Assembly (NCBI RefSeq): GCF_000150275.1
Contig: NW_002060947.1
Coordinates: forward strand, 3,526,980-3,590,979
Source: Trichoplax adhaerens
Taxonomy: Eukaryota > Placozoa > Uniplacotomia > Trichoplacea > Trichoplacidae
Reading direction: 5' to 3'
DNA: 64,000 bases
Part shown: positions 1-13,175 of the stretch, in pieces
Layout: every line of letters starts with the position of its first letter
How positions within the stretch are numbered: the first letter of the stretch is position 1
Translations under genes and position numbers: made by a program
Notes under the pieces: generated by a model
The model's database searches: none
Told to the model about the DNA's origin: nothing
The model's input: the letters and a program-made list of their open reading frames with translations, nothing else

Positions 1-834
1 TAGTAATAAAGTCGACGCTTGAACTATTTGGTCTAAGTATAATAAATAATCATTTATAATAAATACAGGAAATCTTTAGCGGAAAGTTCTATTATAGTTA
101 TGCCGTATTTACGTTAACTGAAGATACAAATAGTAAGTAATTAGCTAACATTTGATTGACTCCAACGCATAGAAAAGGATAATCTTCTGTTCTTGTGTAA
201 AATATTTCCATAATATTACTGCTGACAACTGGTTGATACTTGAATATCTAAAGGATTAATATAACCCAATTGCATAGGAATATTAATTTATTCTTTAGAT
301 GCTGCATTACAAAATACATTTACAATGAAAATTAAAAATACAGTAAAGAAATCTGCTATAATTTAAAATGATAAATTACGGCAATATGTAACCTTAACTT
401 GTACAAATTTGCTTTCTTTGAGGACATATTTCATGATTAATATTGAATCCGACAACTGAGCACATAGGAAACACCGTTGATTATCATATGGATCAGCGCC
501 TAATTATATAGAAAGTCTTAATTTTATTTGCCATAAATACTATTTAATGGGAACTAACGGCAAATAATTTTAACCATCCCGTGATATTAGTGTATAAATT
601 TAAAGGTAAGAAGCTATAGCCAATTGATATAGTATTATGGACATAGATCTGCAATGCTTAAGTGAGAATGGATTTAAAACAATTTATACGGCATCATAGG
701 TGGAGTATTTGATATTATAGTCTACAATGGTACTGGCTATATGCATTTACTGGCATATAGCTAGAGTTAATACTTTATGACATATCAGAGAATATATAAA
801 TATAAAATATAAGTGAGAGGATAATAATACTTAC

Positions 835-3800
835 GAATAGTACATCTTTGACACGAAGGAAGCATAGAAATTAGAGCGTCACCAATTGGGTATCTGCTAA
901 TTGATATTATAGAAATAGCATATAATAGTTTGTTCTACAAATTTTTGACAGGAGTATGAGGCTAAAATCTATTAAAACAACATAAGATACATTTGCAACC
1001 TGTTGCCTATCCTGTTGCTCCTTGTAATGGATTTATTTAATCTTGGGAAGAAAGGGCGCGTCAATTTTTTGATATCATAGAAACACAGCGTAGATAGATC
1101 ATGACCTTGATCTATGAAGATATTGTAATTAAATAAACTGAAGGTAGTTAATTTGTTTTATATTACATCTAATAAGATTATAGAGATACTCTCAGATAAC
1201 ATTGGTCAATCTAAGAAATATCAACATAACGTAAAATAGAGTAAACTCTTATAAAAAATTTCTCTTGGGTAGATTCTAGAAGACTACTATATCAGAACAA
1301 ATATTTTAGCAAACAATATATTATGATAGCATAAAAGACTACTATCAATGCTAATTATAAATATCTGATAGCAGCAGCTGTTTAAAAGTAAAAGATCTCT
1401 AACATAGCTATAGCATTCTTATAGAGTATAGGTTATAATCAACTAAGTAATGAGTAAAAAAGCCTATCTAACATACCCGTGATAGCTACCAAGATATCGG
1501 TGTGAATATCAATCCAAGACGTTCTTCCTTTAGTAATTTCATAATAGCATTGCTGCAATATAGGTATGATGTAAAAAATCAAGCGCAGCCTGATTAATTA
1601 TCTGTCATCACTTAAAATTAGCATGACTAGAGTATTGTCTTACCGATTTATTATCAGCATTGGATATTAGGATACCAGTTTCTGTACCCAGTATAATGAA
1701 TTTTTCTAATATGAAAACAGAAATTTAAAGACTAGAAGATTAACCAGAAATGATTGAAGATAGATTCAAATTCAACAACGATACCTAAATGTCGCAATAA
1801 CTGAAAACGTACCATTATTCTTCGATTGCCATATTGCTGCTTTATGAATACGCTTTACGGTATCGAAAGGTAATGACGCTGTTATGGTACATTTATAGGA
1901 CAAATACTGCATTGTAAATATAAAATTAGGTAATTGATAAGATAGCAGATGAATTTACTATTATTAATTGTGCTACCTTGCACATAAATCTGTATAAATG
2001 AAATAAAATACCTTAAATGTTCCCTCTAATACTTGAAATCGTTGATCTGATTGCTGACGATTACTATCGGTGGAAGCATCAGAGATATTTTTTCGTTCTC
2101 GTCGTATTAAGAAAGAGTAGGCATGCTGTAGATTTGAACCAAGTCGAGCAAATTGCCTAATTTTCAATCATACAAAATTCAACTTTGAGCTTTGGTAATT
2201 GAATAAATTGTTAATAGAAGTGCATTTTTACACGTTAACCCGTTACCTGTGAGCTAGTAACATATCAGATTTATTCTTTATCTTTTCATGATCTTTAACA
2301 CGCTGGCTATTATCGGTGGGAGAAACAAGTTTTGCTTGTTTCTCTGTAGATCGTCTAAAATATAACCATAAAAATTTCTTTCTCTAATATCAAAGTTTGA
2401 TCTATCTTTGTAAAACAACGCTGTTCTATGGTCATACCTACGAGTTTTTGTTACGTCTAACTTATTCGTCATCTTTTGATCGTTGTGAATATAGTGGTTA
2501 TTAGAAGAAATACATCCTGATGACTTCGCCACCTTAAATTTATCCAGATGAGATAGACGATATGATGATTGTAATTCCTTATCGTCGTTTTCCTTAGTAT
2601 GGTCAGTACTGAGACATGATGCAGATGCTAATGATCCAGCCTCTTTTAATTTAATAAGCTTATCTTCCATTTGCTCCTGAGCAATTGTATCAGAGGGGAA
2701 TACTATAACTGGACAAGCACGATTACTTAAATAAGGTGAAGGCTCCACTGATTTCCTTGTTAATGGTTTTTCTAAGGATAAATTTTGGCTGCAACTAAGT
2801 ATACACGCAGCAATCTTGTTTTGGTCACTATCATTTATATTAGGAGAAGATTGTAATAAATCCATTCTAGCTGGATTCACTTCTTCACTTTTAATTAGCA
2901 TATACTCCATATGCTGGTATTCGGATATTGTTGAACTTTTCTTATCTTGACGGACAGGTGGTCGAGGTAGAAGAACTGGTGGTCTTTTTCTTGCCTTTCT
3001 TTCTTTTGAAACTTCCTTTCCATCGTTAGCTGTAGATGTATCTTTTTTGTCTTGGAGAACTGGCCTACGAGGAGTAGGTATTGGTGGCTTTCCTTTTTTA
3101 AATTTGTCTGATAATTTCTTTGTACACTGCTGACTTGTTGAAGGTTTGACTGTATTAACATTTACATAACGAGCTTGCATAGATAGTCTGCTTTCCATAG
3201 ATTTATTCGAAATTGCCCTATCTCTCGCTTGTGTACCCGTATCCTCGGCCTCTGCTGTAACAATTTTAATTGTCTTTCGATTAGATTTCAATAGTTCTAA
3301 GCTATTTTTACGTTCATTATATCTCACAAAACTCCTGCTCACGAATCATTATTAACTTACTACAAGCATCTCCTTTCCTATCATGATCAGCAATTGTAAG
3401 TAATAAGGAATCGCTACCCTTCTTACCTATAACAACCAGAAAGCAAAGTAACTTTATATGATATGTAATTTTAAACTTTCACAATAATTAATCATTTATT
3501 AAGATACCGATCAGCGATAAGCCAACAACTACAGTATCTTTACTAAGGCGTTTTGATTAATTTTATACTTGTTAATTGCATATATCATTACATAATGATA
3601 TAGTGATCACCCTAGAAAATATTTATCAGCTATAGAAAAATTATTTAGTAAGACTGGTGTCTTACCTATTACATCAGGGTAGATATTGGAAGACGGTATG
3701 CTTTGTGATATTTCTCTTGCTAAAGATAGAGCTGTATTCTGGGTATTTTGCTCTTTAAGGGAATCTATCATACCCGTAAATTAATATCTCTTACTAGAAT

Positions 3801-5792
3801 TAAATATAGTAATTAAAAGCAATTTTAAGATTAATCAATCTTACATGAATTGATATCGTCGATATTCCACTTTTGACCGCTTGCAATAGCTTCAATAGGA
3901 TTGCTTTCACTGCTGCTATGATTCACTGACACGGTAGATTGAAGGGATTGTGCTGTTTCTGAGGAGTTGCCCATGCCACCATGCCAATCCTCTTCCGCAG
4001 GGATTATGTGTAAATTATGGGGATGAGCGGGTAAGATCGAGGTCTCCATTGGGTGTTTGCACTCTTTCATTATACTTGTATTCCTTGAAGAGCGAGATTT
4101 ATTGGAAATAGCAGCAGCTCTACTCCTGGAAACGTGTATGCTGGGATGACATGGTTTCGTCAAAGGCCATATATTAATTTCTTGTGATACATCTTCGACA
4201 GAAGATTGGCCTAAAGGAACATTATCTACGTTATGCCTATAAGCACACAATTTTGGTGAACGTGGAGGTACAAGTGGTCTGTTTGCAGTTTTTGTTGATT
4301 TCTTAACTGCATCTTCCAAATGTTGCTGATCTGATAAGGCTAAATCCACATTGCCATAAGATGGATGTGATAATGGTAAACACGAAAGTACTGGCGGCCT
4401 GTTTCTTGCTCCGCTCGGCTTCTCAACTACGTTCCCTAGCCATCGCTGATCTAATGAAGATACTATATTCCTTTTCCGTAGTATGCTGTTCGTCAAAGCT
4501 TGATTTGACGAAGCTACTCCTCTATTACTTTGAATAGGATGTAACATCGACGAACATGTAGGTATTGATGGCTTATTTTTTGTTTTATTCCGTTTAATTT
4601 CTATCTGTTGGCGAGCTGGAGAATGCAAAGTATCCATTTCCAGTAAAGTATTATTAGGGATACAAGATTGCTCCGATAAAGGTGCTCTAGCATTAGTTGG
4701 AGTTGGAAGTGTTTTCGGTGAACTTGGAGATATTGATGGCCTTTTTCTTCTGTCACGCAGTTTTTTAGCTGAATCTTCCGTCTGCGGCGAATTTTTCTGA
4801 CTTTCCGTCATAATACCTAGCGTTGCGGAAGACTCTGGCTTATTCAAGCCGTAGTCGTAAAACTTTAACGGACGAGGTGGTTTTAGAAGCAATTCTTGCG
4901 ATATTTTATACTTTTTAGTAGTGATACTGGAGGATCGATCTGCTAGTCGCGATGTTTCCATCTTGAAATGGTCTGGTAAATTTGTTATGTTAGATTGCTC
5001 ATTTGCATTATTCGACGAGAGATTGTCTTGAATCGTCGAAGCTACGTTAGCTCGATCTCTTTGGTTAGGCATCGTTGTTATCTTCGATTGCTTGTTAATA
5101 TTTGATGAAATATCATCTTTAATCGTCGATACTATATGAGAACGATTGCTATAAGAAGATGGCGTTGAGCTAACAACTCCTACTTGTCTTGGTTTACTCT
5201 CTTCAGCAGTATCAGTGATACTACCTAGCGCAGGACTGGTCCTGTTATAACTATTATCTCCATAATCGTCACAACTGATTTGGGTAGGCGATGAGCAGAC
5301 TACTTTTATTTGATTTGATTTATCCGAAAGAATGCCTGATATACTTCTGCGAACCTCATGCTTAGAGGAATGCGACTGAAGAGTTAATTTTGATTCCAAA
5401 GATTTATTTAATACACTGTTAACTTGACGATCAGTAGGAATAGGAGGTAATGGCCTATTTTTCATTCTACACTTAATTCTTTCATCCTTTATCCAATTAT
5501 TCTCAGCATCAGGTGCTATTTCATAAAATCTTTCTTCAATTATAGAGATTGTTGAGTCCTTTTGCATAACTGCATCAACTTCTTCCATTGAATCGATTTC
5601 AGGATATTCGTGATATTTCTAAAATAAAGGGACAAAAATTGACAATTTCTTTTATAAATTATTCCTTTTACCAGCAACACAATCAAAACAACAGCACAAT
5701 AATTTAAAATTGAAGATGAATTTGCCAAAATTCCTATCAACGAATACACTAGGTTTACAAGGATAACAGTCGTGATCGGAGATCTATAAAAA
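835..5792 (-). CDS. Proline-rich protein with C-terminal CNH domain (MAP4K-like tail), partial
   Basis: Exons in transcript order: 5792-5672 (uncertain), 5618-3845, 3764-3666, 3296-2438 (acceptor uncertain), 2156-2012, 1906-1813, 1705-1644, 1552-1477, 1111-1000 (donor could be 991), 896-835; the rest was not found and may lie beyond the left edge. The long exons encode a low-complexity Ser/Pro/Lys-rich region with repeated class-I/II-like SH3 ligands, for example NRPLPPIPTDRQ, KPPIPTPRRP and RPPVLLPRPPV. The 3' exons encode the start of a CNH domain: an AAIW segment, then FIILGTETGILISNAD, then SWIDIHTDILVAITG and a CQRC motif, in the order I recall for MAP4K3/5. In that family the CNH and proline-rich parts follow a Ste20 kinase and bind small GTPases and SH3 adaptors. 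No kinase motif was found upstream. Instead, a splice at 5671/5619 joins in frame to an exon with a hydrophobic, possibly membrane-spanning stretch (LNYCAVVLIVLL). Alternatively, translation starts at the ATG at 5588. The CNH call is fairly sure; the 5' end is not. Confidence 0.6.
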
Positions 5793-7485
5793 CTGAAATA
5801 TCTTCAGATAGTTAAAGTGACTTTTACAGTCAATCAACACAACTTATCAACCGTAAATTTAATGCAATACTTTAAAATGGCGATGAATTAACAATTGCAA
5901 TATGCAGACTCTTGATATTGCTGTGACTGAATCAAATATGTATGAGTATAGACTAATTCATCCTTAATCGATTGTTATGATGAATTATTATCACCCGCTG
6001 CAAAATTATAACATTGCCATGACTGTTAGATAGATTAAGATATCTTATATCTTTAAAGATTGTGGTAATGAACCGTCATCTGTAGTCGAATCATGATATT
6101 GCAAAGTCGAAATAGGAAAATTGGCCAGAGAATATACATTTGCACATACAACATATTTATGACGTATATCTTGTACTGATATTAATTTAACATGTTCGCA
6201 TCAAAATATACCTATATCTATAGTAGTGTACCTTATATAGCATGAGAAATCGTTCAGTGAGAGTATAGAGAATGTCAAACAAAAATTTATCTTACAGATC
6301 CGTGGATTATTAACTTATAGCTGTTTTATCAGTATGAAGTATACGAGTTACGAGCTAATAGTAAACCTGCTGGCTACCTTAGTATTACTATGTTATTATT
6401 GAAATATAGCAAATACCCAAAGGGTAACTCTATAACATGCAGCCAGTATCATTCTAAGTAGCCCTTCGCAGCTAGCTTAGTTTAGCTCGTGAGCATCTCA
6501 AAATGGGTCACATATAACTTATCTCAGTAACGTAGTAACTATAGTATTTTAGCATCATAGCAATTTATTCACTCATTAATGAGATCTAGCCGATCTATGA
6601 TTTACGAATTAGCAAATAAACGGGCCTATCCGGTTAATAGTACCAGACACAAATCGGACCACCAGCGATATCCTCACCCTAACTTGACTACATAGCTTAT
6701 GATCAATCATAATTAATTATCAACTTTGCTCGAATATTTTAACTTTATTATTGATATTTAGGCTTGCTATAATAATTTAGAGGTAATTCCGTAGTGGTTT
6801 AAAGTCGGTTCATGAAAAGTCCTCCGTTTGTATATTGCGGCCACTACTAACTTAATGTTTTCTCTCTTACTGGGGCTATTAAGCTAGACGTACGAATGTG
6901 CGAATTCGACGCGTTAATTGATCCAAACTCACTTCGGATCTATAAATCAGACCTTTAAAGATTCACTAAATGCTGCTAAATTTAAATTAGACATGGATCG
7001 ATTTAATTCAATATCAAATCACAATAATAATTTCCTTCTAGGATTTACCGGAATAGGCAATAATATTAGTGCTACATGAATGAATATGGTACCCTACAGT
7101 GATTTTGTGATAAATAGTCCTCTTGATCTTAGCCTACGCTACTACAATAAGAAATTATAATCTAATTTTTATGGCAAATGCTTCCAAGTCAAATAGCTAT
7201 AATGTTACATAGGCACATGTTTTTAACGTACTTTATACAGTGGATCTAGATTCAATAGTATAAGTATATCATACACCAGTCACAAATTCATATATCGTTA
7301 TGTGATATTTATTGCATCTAGATATGCGCACGGCGATATTTTAATCTTTAAATCATCAATTCGAAATTGGAATTCCATAAGTACAACTGATATGGTAAGC
7401 TATAATATTTTTGTTATTAGTAGAATAAGTCATCTGAGGAATTAGACACTGGCTATCGTTAAATAATATAGATCATAGACATATT
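5793..7485. other. Intergenic or undetected 5' exons of the CNH gene
   Basis: No gene could be assembled here. On the minus strand about 6055-6185 is open for roughly 45 codons behind a fair acceptor (atatcag) and could be an upstream exon of the CNH gene, but no matching donor phase was found. The segment 6600-6690 is locally GC-richer without a recognisable frame. The rest is AT-rich with no clear structure. Confidence 0.3.
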
Positions 7486-10400
7486 TTAAAATTTTGTGCA
7501 CTCGTAACCATCAGCCCATGGCTGTTTCTCCCCAGAAGCGAAAAAGAAGTAAACTGCTCCACCGAGGATATATAGAGCAGATGATATATAAAATACCATC
7601 GTCCATTGTTCAGGTTTCTGCAAGTTTAAACATTAAATTTCCATCAAATCTCCCCTTAGGAATCCTAAATTTCTTAAATTAGTTCAAACAACGTGATACT
7701 TACCTCCTCAGTTGTTAAATACCCCACTAAAATTGGACTGACAATGCCAGGAATACTAGCGCAGAAATTCGTCATTCCCAACAATAAACTTGCATACTTC
7801 GGAGATAAATCCAAGTGATTCACAAGATATCCCGATTTACCAAAGCCTGAAAACCCTACTGCAATAGTAACACAAGCAACAGCTGCAGCTTTGGATTTCA
7901 TTTGTGCGGTAATAATGAGAAAGATAGCTTGTCCAAAACATGCTGTAAGAGCAAAGTGATAAGACATTTTAATCAGTTTATAATATTTACATAGCAACTG
8001 ATATTCTTTTCATCAAATTTTCAATGTTGAGTGACTCGTATTATTATATATATTTAAAGCTTTAATCAATTAACGAACAAAGTTACCTATAGTATTAAAC
8101 AACTTCCTAACTGTGGTAGTAGTAAAAGTATTGCGACTTCGCCAATAATCTGCAAGTTGTCCTCCTAACTGGCATGTAATACTCAGACATAAATATGGCA
8201 ATGCCGATAAAAATCCAGTCTGTTAATAAAATATGTGTAATAAATAAATAATTAATTTTCAAAGGTCAATAGCTGATAACATTGTCATTAACATTCGAAC
8301 TGACATCGTTATCCTTCAAATTATCCTAAATTTTCTATTCCCTTACTTTTTCAATATCCATTCCGATAACTCTACTAAAATAGGTTGGTAAAGTTGTTAA
8401 AAAAGTATAAAATCCCCAATTTTCACAAAAATGAGCTACCAAAATAGCCCAAAATGGAGGAGAAGCTAATATAGACTTCCATGGTGGACTTTTCTATATC
8501 AATGAAAAAGTAGCCAATAAATACTCGTGTGATAGGGAAATAATTTTAATCCATTAAGATCTAGCGGTAAATATATATTACACTTTAATACTAAGTAATC
8601 CAAGATGGAAATGGCTTATATCCTGTAATATAACTAATCTATTATTAAATCTTCCCTAAATAATTTATTTTGCTGAAACTTTTAGGAAAGATAGAGTAAA
8701 TTCTGCTGTGAATACCCCATGAACGAAACGTTATGATTCAGAATGGCTTAGTTAAGCATTTAATTAAAATCCCTTAATATAATAATCTGTAGGCATTGTC
8801 AAAAGTAATTTATCGATTGGTAGATTCTATATAGAATGTTGCATATTGTATTAAATCACGTTAGCTGGGATTGCTTAATTAGCTATTTAATTATAATTGT
8901 CAAATAGCATAATCTTATTTATTTAAAATTTTATGAAAGGGTAGAAAAACTTAACAACAGAATATGACCTACAGGACTGACAGAGCCACCTCCTAATGGT
9001 GTAGTTTTACGTAAATATTCTAATTCCTTAGGTGTTATGGTAGGATGATTACAAGGCTGATCGTAAATTATAGCAAACCATACGATATACCAAACGATCC
9101 CAATTACTCCTAAATTAAATTAATAAACAATCTGTCGTAAAATACATTTTAGATATAGAGCAGATGATATTCTAATTTCAGTGGCAATTCACGGCAATAA
9201 CGAACTTACCATAAAAGTAAAACACACTTGACCAGCTTAATCTTTTAGTTAATTCCCCTGCAAGAGGTAATCCAATGACGGTGCCAAAGTAAGCTCCTAT
9301 AAATTTGAGCAGTCGATAATATGAGTAAGTGGAGTTAGGTACTGTAGAAATCTAGTTCTGGTTAAAATTGATCTCCATAGCTTTAAAGTAAGATTTTGGC
9401 AACAACACTGTAGTAGCATATTACTACATTTACTAAACACCAATCATAGAAGCAATATACAAATAATATTGATTACTAGTCAAATACGAATAAATCTGGG
9501 CGATGTTAATTCTAGTAATCCTGCAATGAGTTATAACTTGGATTTCATTGATTTACATAAAGAAGGTCTTCTGAAATTAGTAAAAACATATTACTAATAG
9601 AGTGCCGTAGGGTTAGTGTAGGGTTAGTGATATGCGATATGTAATACTAAAAAACTATCAAAAGTAAAAGTAAATATTCGTGCTAAAAATAGCAGTTGAT
9701 ATTTTTACACTATTGGTATATAATATACGGTAAATCAACATTATTATAATAAATTGATCATTTTCCTCATTTAAGCAGCTGTTACTTATATTTGCTTATT
9801 AATGTAACATATCATGTACGATAAACAACATCCCACCATTATTTTAGCCAACAATAAAGATAGAGTAAAATTTCAACGTCACCAATATCCATTTTTTACT
9901 ATGTCCTCGTTCTTTAATGCTAAATATCGCTAACAATGATATCATTTTATGAGAATTTTCGAAGAATTGTTGCAAAAGATACTCTTCAGAAGCATTAGAA
10001 AGTTTTATAGTAAAGTACTTTACTTCATTAGAAATAAAGAGAAATGGAATTGAAACATTATAGTAATCGTGAGGTAACATCTTCTTTTCAGCTGTCTGAA
10101 TACTTTAACATTGGGCGAATTACGAGTGTAAAGTAATTTAGTTTAGTCATATAAAGCTAAAGTTCCTGCATATGATTTTTCAAAGCAGCGATATTGTATT
10201 CTCAATTGGTAGTAATTATAAGTTAATCAGGGTCTATTGTAAAGGAATTGAGACACTACAGGCAAGTCAACTAAAGCCTTAAATAAATGAAATTTATCCC
10301 AATATTTGGTTAAATTAAGTAGTAGATTAATTTTATCAACCTAAAATTAATCTACTAGTTATTCATAATCTAAATTAAATAAGGCTATTATACAGTATAT

Positions 10401-12445
10401 TTACCCGACATGGATATTGTCGTCAATTTACTCTTTTCCAATGATGGTGCCCAAACGCTCCATATTGCGTGCATTGCAGGATATGAAAATCCCTGAAAAC
10501 ATAAATTACCCATTTAAAATAAATTTTTACTTAGTTCCGTTATTTGGCTCTACTCTGCTATACGAATATTTGTGATAGAGCAAAATTGTCTTAGAACAGA
10601 AAAAAATGTTTCTTCTCTATTCTATATTTTGGTATATTTAACAATAAAAAGTTTATACCTCAGCAATTCCCTCCATAATTCTTATTGCTATAAGGGCTAA
10701 AAAATCCAATCGTGCAGCAGGTGCAGTGAATAAAGTAAAGATAGAAGTGAATAATAATCCAATCCCAAATGTCCTTGTTCCACCAGCATAACCAGCTATC
10801 CATCCACCTGGTATTTGTGTGATCATATAACCCATAAAAAATGATCCTAAGATAACGCCTAGTAAAAGTAGATTACCCATATAAATAATTCGATAATTAA
10901 CAATATTGCTTAGCTTTACACTAACTAACAAAAAGTGCAGCCTATGTAGGGTTATTGGCGATTGATTTTTGTTAGTATGGTGGCAAATGAAAGTGGCTTT
11001 GACTTCAGTATATACAGTATACTGTATATACGTGTACAGTTCAATATCTTACCTTGCTTTGTTGTATCCCAGTCAAATTCTTTCATCTATATTAAGGATA
11101 TGTAAATTGTCAATTCATTTGTGTCGAATGATCTCTATCCCTATTAATTTCGTTATTTAAAGGTTGTAGGAAAATGCTTTTTACTCTGTATGATGTCCTT
11201 CCATATACAGCATGCTATTTCCTAGATTCTTTTTTAGTTATATATAGTTATATATAGTACTGTAGTCAGAAAATTTGAAACTGTCTATTTTGAATACTGT
11301 ACATTTATCAACTTTTACACTGCATGTTTGAAATAATATGCGTAAAAATCAAAACCATTGGCTTTAATTTTTTGTTTTGGTGTAAAGTTATAATCATAGA
11401 TACGGTACTAAAGTACTTTCGCATATTGATAATTTACTGTAGAATTACGACCAATCCTTGCTTGTGCATAGTGAATATAGTGAATAACAAAAGAACAACT
11501 ACAAAAACTCAAATATTGATAGAAATTATACATGTATCTGAGATGATTTTTAGCCATGTTATGTAATCAGATTTCATTTACAACATAATCATCTAGTGGA
11601 TTGGCTAACAAATCAATTATTTGGTCAAAGATTTCGAGAGTAATTCTTACTGAAATGGTGGCTTTCGAATAGCAATGCTTTATTACTGCCAAGGGTCTGC
11701 GATAGCGAATCGCAATAACGCAAACCTCATACTGATTCTTGATCACGTAGACCTTATCAGATTTCCAATAGTAGTGTATTTAAGTAGATTGGATAACTGT
11801 TAAATTATATCATTGAAGTGACCTTAAGGGAATATTTCTAAACTGATTACTTCCAAAAGTTGTGCGAACTTCACTAATGGCTAGTAGAAGAGGATTCACT
11901 TGAAGTCACCAGATTTCATTTACAATACAATCATTCTGTGTGTGACATTACTATTAAAACTGATACTATTCCATCTAAGGAACTGTAGAGAAAATATCGC
12001 CAAATGATCGTTTTCTAGTTAATATTATTGATCGCATAAGGATATTGAAACAGAACACAGAATTTTTTTCTCTTCCACATGCCCGAACATTAGTATTAAT
12101 GAAATTTTGAGTGGCTAATATTTTCATTAAAAAATAGTAAAGTCTTACATGTACAGTTGTGTTATGGCGATGAACGGTTTTATTTGAAACCATATCAACT
12201 AGAGCAACGCTTAAATTAATTCGCATGCCATAAACCAAGCTAAATCCAAGAAATGACATAATTGCCAAGACATATCTCTTAGGTATAAAATCACGGCATC
12301 GAATGCGTAGCGATTTGGGCTCCTCTGGATCTTCATATCGAAATGCCGATGGATGCTTTTGCTCGTCATCTTCATTATCAATCAACTTGCGTTCTTCACT
12401 GCTACGTCTTACAGGATGATTTCCTGACATTTCTAAGCAGATCAA
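7486..12445 (-). CDS. SLC17A5: SLC17 family transporter, sialin-like, complete
   Basis: Ten exons: 12445-12149, 11087-11054 (34 nt), 10858-10659, 10492-10405, 9296-9210, 9109-8973, 8493-8347, 8219-8087, 7942-7704, 7617-7486. All phases agree and give 497 codons plus stop, close to human sialin (495 aa, from memory). The protein is a 12-helix MFS carrier: family landmarks are FDWDTTKQG with [62 protein letters not shown], and [18 protein letters not shown]. Sialin exports sialic acid with protons from lysosomes and also handles acidic amino acids; this substrate is inferred from resemblance only. The cytosolic N-terminus has an acidic dileucine-type motif, EERKLI, consistent with lysosomal sorting. 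The start may be the ATG at 12445 or the one at 12430, five codons downstream. It lies in the same orientation as the CNH gene, whose 5' end is downstream of it. Confidence 0.95.
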
Positions 12446-13027
12446 ATTATTTCTTTATAATGAATACGGAAACCAAGGTTGAACTTTTAATTGCCAACGA
12501 TAGCTATTTTTCACTGTCGCTAGAGTGATTGAATTATTATTATATAATCGTAAGTAACCGCTATATCTTTGCTGTTACACCATCAGCTTTACTTTTGGCA
12601 ATTAATGTTGATTTCTGTGATACGATAGCCAGCAGTTAGTGGTCCAATCATTTCAAGAAATTATTTCTTAAAGTTATGATCAAGTTACGGTCCGATCTTA
12701 CCTGATAAAATATTAAGTCAGTTGCCGAAGGAATATCAACAACGATTGGAGCACTGAATAAATAAATTGGATAGAATAATATTATTATAGAGCCATACTG
12801 TATTGAGTTGTTATGCTGAATAATATCTATACATAGCTATCTTAGAATAGTTGATATATTTGGTAATTCTAGTAATGTAATGTCGCAGTTATGACCATCG
12901 ATCTCAAAATTTATAAAAAGGCAAAACTGTAAGAAATTAGTTTGAAATATAATTAATTTGAGAGAAAATTCGATTTTGTAGGTTTCACTCTTTTCGAAGT
13001 TATAATATGTCCCCAATTTAGCACAGT

Positions 13028-13175
13028 TTAGCTACCAAATTGATGACTTGTAGCCAATAGCGAAAAATCTCTAGAGTCGTAATCACGATCGAAGGAGAAA
13101 TTTATACGTATCCATATCTCCTCTTTATTCTCAGCCGTCGCCCCTTTTAAAGCATCTAAGTGAGTTATATCAAAA
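13028..13175 (-). CDS. Candidate terminal exon of an unknown gene
   Basis: A minus-strand frame of 48 codons ends at a stop at 13028 and begins just after a pyrimidine-rich acceptor (ctctcttcctttctgag, AG at 13177-13176). The encoded tail is hydrophilic and acidic (around ATAENKEEIWIRINFSFDRD), with a composition more like coding sequence than its surroundings. I do not recognise the family and found no partner exons upstream, so this is a weak call that may be chance. Confidence 0.18.

Noticed and set aside
2108-2160. GGTTCAAATC on the minus strand as a tRNA B box
   Set aside because: No T-arm complementarity and no A box at a proper distance; it falls within an exon of the CNH gene.
7494-7682. 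Plus-strand 62-codon frame
   Set aside because: It is the antisense shadow of the last exon of the sialin-like gene.
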